A DNA stretch of 64,000 nucleotides from RHLJ01 sp965212165 (GTDB taxonomy: Bacteria > Bacteroidota > Rhodothermia > Balneolales > Balneolaceae), in contig OZ243096.1 in assembly GCA_965212165.1 (NCBI GenBank), positions 2,914,001-2,978,000 on the forward strand, given 5' to 3'. Of the stretch, positions 55,567 through 64,000 are shown piece by piece (positions within the stretch are counted from its first letter, which is position 1; every line of letters begins with the position of its first letter). The notes below the pieces were generated by a model. That model saw only the letters and a list, made by a program, of their open reading frames with translations. It did not search any database and was not told the DNA's origin. The translations under genes were made by a program, and so were the position numbers.

Positions 55567-58320
55567 TTAATGCGCTTCTAGCCAATTCTCTCCTATTCCA
55601 GCTTCGACTTTTAGAGGCACATCCAATACCATAGCACTTTCCATTAGTTCAGTAATTTTTGCTGGAACGGTTTCCAGTTCACTTTCATGGATCTCGAAAA
55701 TCAATTCATCATGAACTTGGAGAAGCATTCTGCTTTTTAGTCCATTGTTTTCTAGATAATCATGAATATTAATCATAGCTAGCTTGATGATATCTGCTGC
55801 TGTACCTTGAATAGGCATATTTATTGCCACACGTTCCGCAAAGCCACGTACGTTCCAGTTACTAGCATTTATATCAGGAAGGTATCTTCGTCGACCTAAG
55901 AGCGTTTTTACATATTCATGTTCTTTCGCAAATACTTTAGTTTCATCTATGTATTTCTGAATGTTTGGAAAGCGGTTAAAGTACTCATCGATCATTTCCT
56001 TCCCTTCGCTATTCTCAATTCCCAAATTGCTAGCTAAACCATAGGCACTTAAACCATAAGGAATTCCAAAATTTACTTCTTTAGCCTTACGCCTGTGATC
56101 TTGAGTTACTTCATCCAATGAATCTAAATGGAAAATCTCTTTAGCAGTCCTAGCATGGATATCTTCCCCATTTTTAAACGCTTCAATCATCGCCTTATCT
56201 TTTGCAATATGAGCAATCACACGGAGTTCAACTTGTGAATAATCTGCCGACATTATCTTGAATCCTTCTTCCGCAATAAATGCCTTACGGATTTCTCTTC
56301 CTCTCGCTGTTCGGATTGGGATATTCTGAATATTAGGATTGGAAGATGCTAAACGACCTGTTGCCGCCACAGTTTGATTGAAATCGGTATGAACACGATT
56401 CGTCTCAGGATTAATCATCGAAGGTAAAGCATCTACATAAGTAGATTTAAGCTTTGCTAATGATCTATATTCTAAAATGGTACTAGGAAGTTCATATTTT
56501 ACGGCTAGTTTTGTCAAGACAGATTCGTTAGTAGAATATTGACCTGTCTTTGTTTTCTTACCAGAAGGAAGCTCTAGTTTCTCAAAAAGGATCTTTCCTA
56601 ATTGCGCCGGAGAATTAATATTAAATTCCTCTCCAGCTTTTTCATAAATCTCTTTTTCTAATTCTTTAATATCTATTTCTAAATCTTTAGAAAATCCATG
56701 GAGCATTTCGACATCTAATTTAATGCCATAATACTCGATGTCGCCCAATACTTCGATTAATGGAAAATCACATGTACTTGCGATTTCTTCGAGCTCATCC
56801 TCTTTTACTTTCTTGATCAATACTTCATATAACTGAAGAGTAACATCAGCATCTTCGCAAGCATATAAATATACTTCCTCTGGTGTTAAATCGGCCATCG
56901 ATTTCTGTGACTTCCCTTTTCCTATTAACGCTTGAATTGGAACAGGTTCATATCCTAAATACTTCTTAGAGAGCTCATCCATCTTTAGCTTTTGACTCGC
57001 ATCTACAAGATATGCAGCAACCATGGTATCAAACGGCTTTCCTTCAATTTTTACACCATGCCGGAATAACATGGTGTAATCGAATTTGTAATTATGCGCT
57101 ACTTTGATTGAGTCTTTATTCCCAAAAACTGGTTTTAAAGCATCTAAAACTTCATTCTCATTCAATCCATTTTCAACATTGACTGGGATATAACATCCAG
57201 TAACTGGTTTAGTACAAAATGAAAGCCCAACTAAATTAGCTGAAATAGGATTCGGAGCATCTGTTTCTGTATCAAAACAAAGAACATCTGCTTTCGCTAA
57301 TTCTATAGCTAATTCATTTACTCGATCTAGGGAAGTAACTAATTCATAATTATTATTCTCAGCATCTAGTTTATTGAGCTGTTCCTGCTCTCCAATTGTA
57401 CCGAATAAGTCAACTTGGTCTCCTGTTTTATCAGCAATTGGACCATCTTGCTCTAAGTATTTTTTTGTTAGAGTTCGAAATTCCATCTTCTTGAAAAATA
57501 GTCCTAATTCTTTTCGATCAAATCCATCCCATCCTAATTCTTCCCATTCTTTAGTATTTGGGACATCAGTTTTTATGGTAACCATAAACTTAGCATGAAG
57601 AGCTTGATCTGCAAATTGTTGAAAGCCCTCTCTTTGTCGTTTTGCGGTGATCGTATCCGCTTGAGCAATACATTCTTCAAGAGAACCAAAGCGATCAATT
57701 AATGTTGGAGCTCCTTTTTTACCAATTCCTGGTACTCCTGGTATATTATCAGCTGTATCTCCAAGAATGGCTAAAACATCAATTACTTTTTCTGGGTATA
57801 CCCCGAAATAATCTTTAACCCCTTCTCTATCAATGATATCAAAGCCACCATCTTTATTATTTGGCTTCATCATTCTAACATGATCATGCACTAATTGCAT
57901 AAAGTCTTTATCTGGCGTCACCATCATCACGTTTACATCATCTGCATTGGCTTGAGAAGCAATTGTTCCAATAATATCATCTGCTTCGAAACCATCTTGT
58001 TCAATATTGTGAATTCCCCAAGCTTTAAGCATTTCCTTAATAATTGGAATTCCTTGCCGCAGTTCATCTGGTTGTGGAGGCCGTTGAGCTTTGTAAGTCT
58101 CGTCAGCTGTATGCCTGAATGTAGGAGCTTTAGTATCCCATGCCACTGCTATATGAGTTGGCTTTTCCTCTTCAAGCATTTTTTCCAAGGTATTTGCAAA
58201 CCCAAGAATTGGACCTGTTGAGATTCCACTACTGTTTTTTAAATTCGCATTTATAAACGCAAAATGAGCTCGATAAGCGAGCGCCATTCCATCAAGAAGA
58301 AAAAGAAGTTTCTTAGACAT
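55567..58320 (-). CDS. polA: DNA polymerase I
   Basis: The 917-residue protein has all three PolA parts. The 5'-3' exonuclease (1-290) is intact with DGMALAYRAHFAF and ADDIIGTIA. The 3'-5' exonuclease (about 320-510) keeps the DEDD residues (CFDTETDAPNP, NYKFDYTMLF, YACEDADVTLQLY), so proofreading should be active. The polymerase domain has motif A DYSQVELRVIAHIAKD, motif B RRKAKEVNFGIPYGLSAYGLA and motif C LLQVHDELIFEI. It joins Okazaki fragments and repairs DNA. No operon partner; divergent from a PP2C phosphatase gene. Confidence 0.98.
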   Translation of the reverse strand: MSKKLLFLLDGMALAYRAHFAFINANLKNSSGISTGPILGFANTLEKMLEEEKPTHIAVAWDTKAPTFRHTADETYKAQRPPQPDELRQGIPIIKEMLKAWGIHNIEQDGFEADDIIGTIASQANADDVNVMMVTPDKDFMQLVHDHVRMMKPNNKDGGFDIIDREGVKDYFGVYPEKVIDVLAILGDTADNIPGVPGIGKKGAPTLIDRFGSLEECIAQADTITAKRQREGFQQFADQALHAKFMVTIKTDVPNTKEWEELGWDGFDRKELGLFFKKMEFRTLTKKYLEQDGPIADKTGDQVDLFGTIGEQEQLNKLDAENNNYELVTSLDRVNELAIELAKADVLCFDTETDAPNPISANLVGLSFCTKPVTGCYIPVNVENGLNENEVLDALKPVFGNKDSIKVAHNYKFDYTMLFRHGVKIEGKPFDTMVAAYLVDASQKLKMDELSKKYLGYEPVPIQALIGKGKSQKSMADLTPEEVYLYACEDADVTLQLYEVLIKKVKEDELEEIASTCDFPLIEVLGDIEYYGIKLDVEMLHGFSKDLEIDIKELEKEIYEKAGEEFNINSPAQLGKILFEKLELPSGKKTKTGQYSTNESVLTKLAVKYELPSTILEYRSLAKLKSTYVDALPSMINPETNRVHTDFNQTVAATGRLASSNPNIQNIPIRTARGREIRKAFIAEEGFKIMSADYSQVELRVIAHIAKDKAMIEAFKNGEDIHARTAKEIFHLDSLDEVTQDHRRKAKEVNFGIPYGLSAYGLASNLGIENSEGKEMIDEYFNRFPNIQKYIDETKVFAKEHEYVKTLLGRRRYLPDINASNWNVRGFAERVAINMPIQGTAADIIKLAMINIHDYLENNGLKSRMLLQVHDELIFEIHESELETVPAKITELMESAMVLDVPLKVEAGIGENWLEAH

Positions 58321-58515
58321 TAAATCTGAGTTTTTAAGCTTTTGTAATTTGGATGGAAACTAACAGATTTCAACTATAGATGTGAGTTTGAGTCGCTAGT
58401 TTTGAGTTTTTACTTAACTCTTTATACACTTATCACTTAGTTTGTTCAAAAAACAAAACTTTTTGCCTATTATTACGAACACAGTCCACAACCAATTAAC
58501 TGAGTAAGTATACTT

Positions 58516-59706
58516 TTGAGTTTAAAAAACGAAGCACAATCGGGTTACGGAACCAAGAAATTCTATCAAGATTATGTTTCTGGCATGAGTCGGGAGCGAA
58601 TCTCCAAAGAACTTACTGCAGATACTGATCGACTAAAGTTATTATATAAAGAGGCTGTAGCTGATATAGAACGGCAACAGGGGCAGCAATTACCTGGTCA
58701 TGTTAAATTCATGAGATTGTTTGAGGATTTAACACAGCGTCTAAATCCTACTCGACGTTTAGCATTTGGAGTTGGATCTGTGAGTTTTGTTGGACACTAT
58801 CTGCTCAACTTTTTCGGACTCTCAGAATTTATCTTCTTCTCAGGTTTGATGATTCCACTCGCTTTTTCTTCAATGTTTCTACTTCTTTTAGTTGAGCTAT
58901 TGGAAAAATCTGATGTACAGAAAGAAATTGATCTTGCTCGCGATATTCAGTTAAGTCTGCTTCCAGGAACTTCACTCAATAAAGAGAATCTAGAGGTTTA
59001 TTCATTTGCACATACTGCTAAAGAAGTAGGCGGAGATTATTTAGATGTAGTTGTTACCGATAAGGGTACCTATGTGGTTATTGCCGATGTATCTGGGAAA
59101 GGACTTAGTGCAGCTCTCTATATGGTTAGGATGCAGGCATTAGTGAATTTATTAATCCATAAAGAACAACCATCCCCTAAAGATTTATTTCTTCAGCTTA
59201 ACGATTTCGTAAAAAGTAATAGAAAAGATAAAACCTTTGTTACAGGCTGTGTTGCTTATTTTCCAAACGATAAGGAAGAATTTGAATATGTTCGCGCAGG
59301 ACATAACATTCCTATTTATTATAGTAAAGAACGAGATGCTACCTTTAATTTAAAAGCAAATGGATTTGCTTTAGGTATGACTACCACTGCTATGCTTAGC
59401 CAACATCTTGAAGTTAAGCGATTTCATTTTAAGCCAGGTGACTCCGTACTTCTGTATACCGATGGGTTAAGCGAAGCTCGAAACGAACGTGGAGAAGAGT
59501 ATGGTGAAGAACGAATAGAATCCTTAATGGAAATCTATGGTTCTCTTCATTCAAAAACTGTGGTTCAAAAAATCCAGTCTTCTTTAGAAGCCTTTATTGG
59601 TACCGTTGAACCTGCTGATGATGTAACCTTTACTTGTATTCACCGACCAGAAACTGCGACACCTACCAAATTGATAAGTGAAGCTAAAGTAGTTGATGAA
59701 AAATAG
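58516..59706 (+). CDS. PP2C/SpoIIE-type serine/threonine phosphatase
   Basis: The 396-residue protein has a short cytoplasmic N-terminal part, two membrane helices (about 95-140) and a C-terminal PP2C (SpoIIE/RsbU) domain: ARDIQLSLLPG, KEVGGDYLDVVV (metal Asp), IADVSGKGLSAALYMVRMQA, VRAGHNIPIYY, LYTDGLSEARNERGEEYG and PADDVTFTCI (metal Asp). Such phosphatases act on anti-sigma-factor antagonists in partner switching. No anti-sigma or STAS gene is beside it. The start is a TTG at 58516. Confidence 0.92.
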   Translation: MSLKNEAQSGYGTKKFYQDYVSGMSRERISKELTADTDRLKLLYKEAVADIERQQGQQLPGHVKFMRLFEDLTQRLNPTRRLAFGVGSVSFVGHYLLNFFGLSEFIFFSGLMIPLAFSSMFLLLLVELLEKSDVQKEIDLARDIQLSLLPGTSLNKENLEVYSFAHTAKEVGGDYLDVVVTDKGTYVVIADVSGKGLSAALYMVRMQALVNLLIHKEQPSPKDLFLQLNDFVKSNRKDKTFVTGCVAYFPNDKEEFEYVRAGHNIPIYYSKERDATFNLKANGFALGMTTTAMLSQHLEVKRFHFKPGDSVLLYTDGLSEARNERGEEYGEERIESLMEIYGSLHSKTVVQKIQSSLEAFIGTVEPADDVTFTCIHRPETATPTKLISEAKVVDEK

Positions 59707-59746
59707 ATTATACTTCTTTTGGGTTTATCTTCCTTTAGAAATTGCC

Positions 59747-60391
59747 TCAGCTTTCGGTTTCTAATTCTTTTAAGGATTCATTAAGAGTATTCAATTGCTG
59801 CTCATACCTACTGCACTGACCTCTTTTTGAAAAGAAATAAGATAGTACACCTAATACAATTGAGATAAGGAGCGAATACAAAATAAGTTTTGGACTCGTA
59901 AAAGCACCAATGCCTCTTATATAGGCTACTATTACAAGTACTATTATTGTAAATGGCATTACGAAAGTATCCGAGAATATTTTAGCATTCATTGCTCTAT
60001 TTAGCACTTTGATTATGCTATTTATCGAGGTCTTTAAATCTGATTCATATTCTTCAATCTGATTTACCTTTCGATAGCTATATGCATTGAATAATGAGAT
60101 AAATGCAACAACAAGTCCGAATATCAAATAGAAAATCCCAGTTTCAATATTTGATATTTTATCAAAAAGAAGTTCTTCCCTATTAAATGCTATCACTGAA
60201 AACATAAACATAAGAATGGAAATTGAACCAGCATATCGAATTTTATTTTTCATTTGTCTTTTAACTTTAGAAATAGCCGTATTTGATTTTTTTTTAATCA
60301 ACACTCTCATATTATCTTCACTAATAAAATACCCATCACCAAGATCTCCAGATGTTCTTTCCCATACACTTTTAAGATGCTCTAATTCCAT
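59747..60391 (-). CDS. Membrane protein paired with an ECF sigma factor, possible anti-sigma factor
   Basis: This 214-residue protein has four membrane segments (about 52-68, 85-103, 146-162, 168-186) and a soluble N-terminal section of about 48 residues (LKSVWERTSGDLGDGYFISEDN), plus a C-terminal helical tail. It starts one base after the ECF sigma gene ends. Position suggests it binds and restrains the sigma factor at the membrane. No zinc-binding anti-sigma motif (HxxxCxxC) is visible, so the role is inferred only. Confidence 0.6.
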   Translation of the reverse strand: MELEHLKSVWERTSGDLGDGYFISEDNMRVLIKKKSNTAISKVKRQMKNKIRYAGSISILMFMFSVIAFNREELLFDKISNIETGIFYLIFGLVVAFISLFNAYSYRKVNQIEEYESDLKTSINSIIKVLNRAMNAKIFSDTFVMPFTIIVLVIVAYIRGIGAFTSPKLILYSLLISIVLGVLSYFFSKRGQCSRYEQQLNTLNESLKELETES

Positions 60392-60392
60392 T

Positions 60393-60890
60393 CTACGCCT
60401 CCACTATATCTTTTAGCTTATTACGAATGCGAGTCATTTTAACCCTTACATTGTTTTGAGATATTCCTATAATCTCAGCTATATCTTCATTATCACGATC
60501 ATCCAAGTAAAGCATGATTATTGCTTTCTCAACCTCATTTAACTGCTTTATTGCAATTTTGAGCATTTTTCTTTCTTCAATTAATCCATCCTCTTCGTTC
60601 ACATTTGAAAATTGATCTAGCTGTTCTGGCAATACATGATCTTCTTTCTTTTTCTTCTCTTTGCGGAGTTGCTGAATAGCTATGTTAAAAGCTACTCTAT
60701 ACATCCAGGTTGAGAACTTTGCTTCACCTTTAAATGATGGATATGATTTCCATAGTTGAATTAAAATCTCCTGAAAAAGATCTTTACGCTCTTCTTCATT
60801 GTCGCAGTACATTCCACATACTTTATGCACAATGCCCTGAGACTCATTAAGCCTTGATAAGAACTCTTGTTCAAGAGATTTATTAATCAA
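60393..60890 (-). CDS. ECF-family RNA polymerase sigma factor
   Basis: The 165-residue protein has sigma region 2 (VCGMYCDNEEERKDLFQEILIQLWKSYPSFKGEAKFSTWMYRVAFNIAI) and region 4 (NEVEKAIIMLYLDDRDNEDIAEIIGISQNNVRVKMTRIRNKLKDI), without regions 1 and 3, so it is an ECF (group 4) factor. It begins at a TTG. The membrane protein encoded directly after it is the likely regulator. Its regulon is unknown. Confidence 0.92.
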   Translation of the reverse strand: MINKSLEQEFLSRLNESQGIVHKVCGMYCDNEEERKDLFQEILIQLWKSYPSFKGEAKFSTWMYRVAFNIAIQQLRKEKKKKEDHVLPEQLDQFSNVNEEDGLIEERKMLKIAIKQLNEVEKAIIMLYLDDRDNEDIAEIIGISQNNVRVKMTRIRNKLKDIVEA

Positions 60891-60970
60891 ACTAAATTTA
60901 TAAGTGGGTTAACCTTCAAAAGGTATGTTGTAATAAAAAATATAGAATTACAGTAGAGAAAAATATTTTC

Positions 60971-61002
60971 AAAAAAAAAGCCATCCCCTAAGGAATGGCT
61001 TT
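60971..61002 (-). terminator. Rho-independent terminator after tkt
   Basis: On the minus strand AAAGCCAT and ATGGCTTT form the main stem, with further GG/CC pairs near the loop, followed by nine T residues. It lies 21 bases after the transketolase stop. Confidence 0.9.
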
Positions 61003-61022
61003 AGAAATAGTGTTATACAGAA

Positions 61023-63017
61023 TTAGCTTGCTGCATCTACCATCTTCGCAGTAGTAATACCAAAATGAGAATAAAGCTCTGCTGCTGGTCCAGATTCGCC
61101 AAAACTATCAATTCCAATAGCAGATCCTTCAGTTCCTATGTATCGCTCCCAACCGAAAGTTGAACCAGCTTCTATCGATACTCTATTTGTAATAGATTTT
61201 GGTAGTACTGACTCTTTATAAGCTGCATCTTGTTTTTCAAATAATTCCCAACTAGGCATACTTACAACACGAGCATCTATACCTTTAGCTTTTAATTCAG
61301 CTTTAGCATTTACTGCAAGATGAAGTTCTGATCCAGTTCCAATAAGAATTGCATCTGGTGTTTCTTTATCTGAGTCTGCAAAAACATATGCTCCTTTCGA
61401 AACCATTGATGCCGCATTTCCTTCTGATCTTTCATAAGTTGGCATTCCTTGACGAGTTAGAACAAGAACGGTTGGTCCTGTAGTATTTTCAATCGCCGCT
61501 TTCCATGCATAAGCTACTTCATTAGCATCTCCTGGCCGAATAACAGTAACATTTGGCATTGCACGAATACTTGCTAAATGCTCAACAGGTTGATGTGTAG
61601 GTCCATCTTCACCAAGACCAATACTATCATGTGTCATTACATAAATAGCAGGCACTTTCATGAGAGCTGATAAACGAAGAGCAGGACGTAAATAGTCGGT
61701 AAATACAAAGAATGTAGCTCCAAAAGGAACTATTCCACCATGCACAGCCATACCATTTAGTGCAGCTGCCATACCAAACTCACGAACTCCAAAATGTATA
61801 GTTCTTCCTTCTGGAGTTTCCGAAGAATAGTCTGAATAATCTTTTATATCTGTTACCGTACTTGGTCCAAGATCAGCAGATCCACCAAATAAGCTAGGAA
61901 CTACTTCTTTTATCGCATTTATTATTTTTCCAGATGATGCACGAGTTGCGGGTCCTTTATCAGTTATTTCAAAAACTGGAAGTGCAGATTCTAATTCAGC
62001 TGATGAAATATCTCTATTAATCCATTTAGTGAATTCTTTAGCTTCACTACTAAAAGCCGAAGAAAACTCTGCAAATTTATTATTCCACTCTAGCTCAGCT
62101 TTAGCTCCTTTTTGAACTTCACCTCTATAAACCTCTAAAACTTCATCTGCAATGTAAAAGCTTTTATCTGGATCCATTCCATAAAATTCTTTAGTAAGTT
62201 TAATCTCATCATCACCAAGTGGTGAACCATGAGATGACGCCTTCCCTTCTTTATTTGGAGATCCAAAACCAATTTTGGTCTTACAAATCACTAGCGAAGG
62301 TCTTTCTTTATCTGCTTGAGATTCTTCAATCGCATTAGCAATTTCGCTGTGATTATGACCATCAATTTCTATTACTTGCCATCCATAAGCTTCAAACCTT
62401 TTTACTGCGTCTTCTGTGAATGCTAACTCTGTTGACCCTTCTATTGAAATCATGTTGGAGTCATATAGGTAAATAAGCTTACCTAATTTCATATGACCAG
62501 CCATTGAAGCAGCTTCGTGAGAAACACCTTCCATCAAATCTCCGTCACTAACAATTGCGTATGTGTAATGATCTACAATCTCGTGTCCAGCTTTATTAAA
62601 TGTTCCTGCCAGATGATTTTCGGCCATTGCCATACCAACTCCAGTAGCGAAACCTTGACCTAAAGGACCTGTCGTAGTTTCTACACCCGGCGTCATACCA
62701 TATTCTGGATGTCCTGGTGTTTTACTTCCTGTTTGTCGGAAATTCTTTAAATCTTCCATAGTGACATCATAACCTGTCAAATGGAGTAAACTATAAATCA
62801 ACATAGAACCATGACCCGCTGATAGAATAAATCGATCTCTATCAACCCAATTTGGATTCTTGGGATTATGCTTTAGATACTTTGTCCACAGTACATAAGC
62901 CACATCTGCCATTCCCATTGGCATTCCTGGGTGACCTGAGTTTGCTTTTTGAACCCCATCCATTGATAATGTTCTAATTGTATTTGCACAAAGTTGATCT
63001 AGTTGTTGATTTGACAT
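61023..63017 (-). CDS. tkt: Transketolase
   Basis: Transketolase moves two-carbon units between sugar phosphates in the pentose phosphate pathway. The 664-residue ThDP enzyme has the HPGMPMGMADVAYVLW start, GHGSMLIYSLLHLTGY, GPLGQGFATGVGMAMAE, SDGDLMEGVSHEAASMAGH (ThDP-Mg), the pyrimidine-domain HFGVREFGMAAALNGMA (catalytic Glu) and THDSIGLGEDGPTHQPVEHLA. Length and motifs match the full-length enzyme. A terminator and a palindrome (TTTTGCGCAAAA, 63099-63110) lie upstream, between it and the TPR gene. Confidence 0.97.
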   Translation of the reverse strand: MSNQQLDQLCANTIRTLSMDGVQKANSGHPGMPMGMADVAYVLWTKYLKHNPKNPNWVDRDRFILSAGHGSMLIYSLLHLTGYDVTMEDLKNFRQTGSKTPGHPEYGMTPGVETTTGPLGQGFATGVGMAMAENHLAGTFNKAGHEIVDHYTYAIVSDGDLMEGVSHEAASMAGHMKLGKLIYLYDSNMISIEGSTELAFTEDAVKRFEAYGWQVIEIDGHNHSEIANAIEESQADKERPSLVICKTKIGFGSPNKEGKASSHGSPLGDDEIKLTKEFYGMDPDKSFYIADEVLEVYRGEVQKGAKAELEWNNKFAEFSSAFSSEAKEFTKWINRDISSAELESALPVFEITDKGPATRASSGKIINAIKEVVPSLFGGSADLGPSTVTDIKDYSDYSSETPEGRTIHFGVREFGMAAALNGMAVHGGIVPFGATFFVFTDYLRPALRLSALMKVPAIYVMTHDSIGLGEDGPTHQPVEHLASIRAMPNVTVIRPGDANEVAYAWKAAIENTTGPTVLVLTRQGMPTYERSEGNAASMVSKGAYVFADSDKETPDAILIGTGSELHLAVNAKAELKAKGIDARVVSMPSWELFEKQDAAYKESVLPKSITNRVSIEAGSTFGWERYIGTEGSAIGIDSFGESGPAAELYSHFGITTAKMVDAAS

Positions 63018-63106
63018 TATGGATACTGATTGGAGTTAGTTTTTATTAAAAGAAGATAGAAAATTATTTTGAGCGAAATATCCTAATTTTTGAGAGAATT
63101 TTGCGC

Positions 63107-63140
63107 AAAAAAAAAGCCTTCACATTAATGAAGGCTTTAT
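63107..63140 (-). terminator. Rho-independent terminator after the TPR gene
   Basis: On the minus strand AAAGCCTTCA pairs with TGAAGGCTTT around a 6-base loop, followed by nine T residues. It ends the TPR gene transcript 17 bases after its stop. Confidence 0.92.
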
Positions 63141-63156
63141 AATAATAGAAATTTAT

Positions 63157-64000
63157 TTATCTAGCACTTTCGCATTTAAGCTCAAATTCCATTTTATGTT
63201 CTGAAGGTGCTCTAAAAGAACCGAATGAAGCGTTTTTTAGTGCTTCACAAGCATTTCCTTTGTCATTTTTTGCTTGATGAGCGATCCCTAATTCATAATA
63301 GATTTTTGCTTTATCGGTACTACCACCTGTTTCAAAGCTTAAAGACTGATTTGCATATCGAATTGCATTATCTCTACTTCCAAGTTTATTAGATGCTTCA
63401 GCTAGTCTATAATAAGAATCAGATGATTCTGGGTTATACTCTAATGATCTCTTTAGGATTTCAATAGCAGCTGTATTTTGACCTTGTTCAATTGATTTTG
63501 CTCCTCTAAATAAGAGTTCAGCATGTGCAGATTCAGTGGCTTGTCTTACAACTGTACCATCGTCCACATTCGTGCCAACAGTAATTGCCTGATCAAACCA
63601 ATTCATAATCCCATTAAGGTCATCTGCATTAGTTTTCTTGTACACTAAACCCTTTTGATAATATGCTTTTGCATAATTTGAATTAGTTTGGATTGCACTG
63701 TTCAAAGCTGCATCTGCACCAGCAAAATCTTCTCTTTTGAAAAGCATTGTAGCTTTCTGGTAATATAGCTGAGCAAGAACGCCTCTTGACCTAGATTGAA
63801 CGTCAGCGGCATTTGATTCTCTACCAACCTCTTCTGCTTCAGCAAATTCTTCAATAGCTTCGTCTAATTTTGGAATAGTTGGTCCACTACGAAATGCATT
63901 GTATGCATCTACAGCTCTTGCAAAATATAAGCTTGGAATTGCTTTTTCAGATCGACCTTTAATGTCCTGTCCTTCAATACCTAGTGCAGTGGCAATAGTG
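63157..64000 (-). CDS. TPR-repeat protein, 5' end beyond the window
   Basis: The frame stays open from the stop at 63157 to the window edge (about 280 residues visible), so the gene starts outside. Tetratricopeptide repeats are visible: LYYQKATMLFKREDFAGADAALNSAIQTN, NYAKAYYQKGLVYKKTNADDLNGIMNWFDQAI, HAELLFRGAKSIEQGQNTAAIEILKRSLEYNPESSDSYYRLAEASNKLGSRDNAIRYANQSL and AKIYYELGIAHQAKNDKGNACEAL. This suggests a protein-interaction scaffold, perhaps in the envelope; the start with any signal is not visible. Confidence 0.85.
   Translation of the reverse strand, partial: TIATALGIEGQDIKGRSEKAIPSLYFARAVDAYNAFRSGPTIPKLDEAIEEFAEAEEVGRESNAADVQSRSRGVLAQLYYQKATMLFKREDFAGADAALNSAIQTNSNYAKAYYQKGLVYKKTNADDLNGIMNWFDQAITVGTNVDDGTVVRQATESAHAELLFRGAKSIEQGQNTAAIEILKRSLEYNPESSDSYYRLAEASNKLGSRDNAIRYANQSLSFETGGSTDKAKIYYELGIAHQAKNDKGNACEALKNASFGSFRAPSEHKMEFELKCESAR

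Noticed and set aside
60860..60896. TTTG / TTAGTTTG promoter-like pair before the ECF sigma gene
   Set aside because: The -7 box would overlap the TTG start codon, so it cannot serve this reading of the gene.

Overview
The window is a gene-dense, AT-rich stretch of an ordinary bacterial chromosome. The features point to the Bacteroidota/Balneolota (FCB) group. There is a SprA-type type IX secretion (T9SS) translocon, and a secreted protein ends in a T9SS-like NPFNPST sorting domain. The primary sigma factor is short (284 aa), a DUF4290-like protein is present, and at least one promoter matches the Bacteroidota TTTG/TAnnTTTG pattern. The C-terminal motif and non-gliding gene content suggest Balneolaceae, but that is inference. 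No phage, insertion sequence, CRISPR array, tRNA or rRNA was seen. No gap between genes exceeds about 300 bases.

Layout: 1-14 kb holds a partial VOC protein, rsmI-lnt, the giant sprA gene (its 3' end overlaps lnt tail to tail), lptF-lptG, and a cystathionine beta-synthase-like gene coupled to a DUF3467 gene. 14-20 kb holds a DUF4290-like gene and the menF-menD-menH-menB menaquinone operon, followed by a secreted acidic protein and a small GNAT. 20.5-22.4 kb is grpE-dnaJ. 22.4-30.3 kb is an envelope/exported-enzyme block: a TonB-dependent receptor with a lipoprotein SGNH hydrolase, two more SGNH hydrolases, a SIMPL protein and an exported PIG-L deacetylase. 30.4-34.9 kb is a YbbA/YbbP-type ABC exporter divergent from the TesA-like esterase, then corA.

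34.9-41.6 kb (minus strand) is a propeller-type sensor kinase and its NarL-type regulator, followed by an Arg/Ser-rich lipoprotein and a FadL-like outer-membrane protein. 41.7-44.9 kb holds an unrecognised protein, an exported Gfo/Idh/MocA oxidoreductase and the primary sigma factor gene. 45-50 kb is a 1563-aa secreted mosaic protein with a CotH kinase-like domain. 50-63 kb holds deoB with a GAF-like regulator, pepF, a DUF1572 gene, polA, a SpoIIE-type phosphatase, an ECF sigma factor with a membrane partner, and transketolase. The window ends inside a TPR protein.

The strongest themes are envelope biogenesis and secretion (Lnt, LptF/G, SprA, T9SS cargo, TonB receptor, FadL-like protein) and signal transduction. 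No complete new system is evident. The most interesting leads are the receptor/hydrolase locus with a LacI-like operator, the Arg/Ser-rich lipoprotein, the CotH mosaic protein, a perfect inverted repeat at the response-regulator stop codon, and a structured element upstream of rpoD. Several starts were moved from the longest open frame to an internal ATG where a signal peptide, promoter or coupled stop codon supports it.
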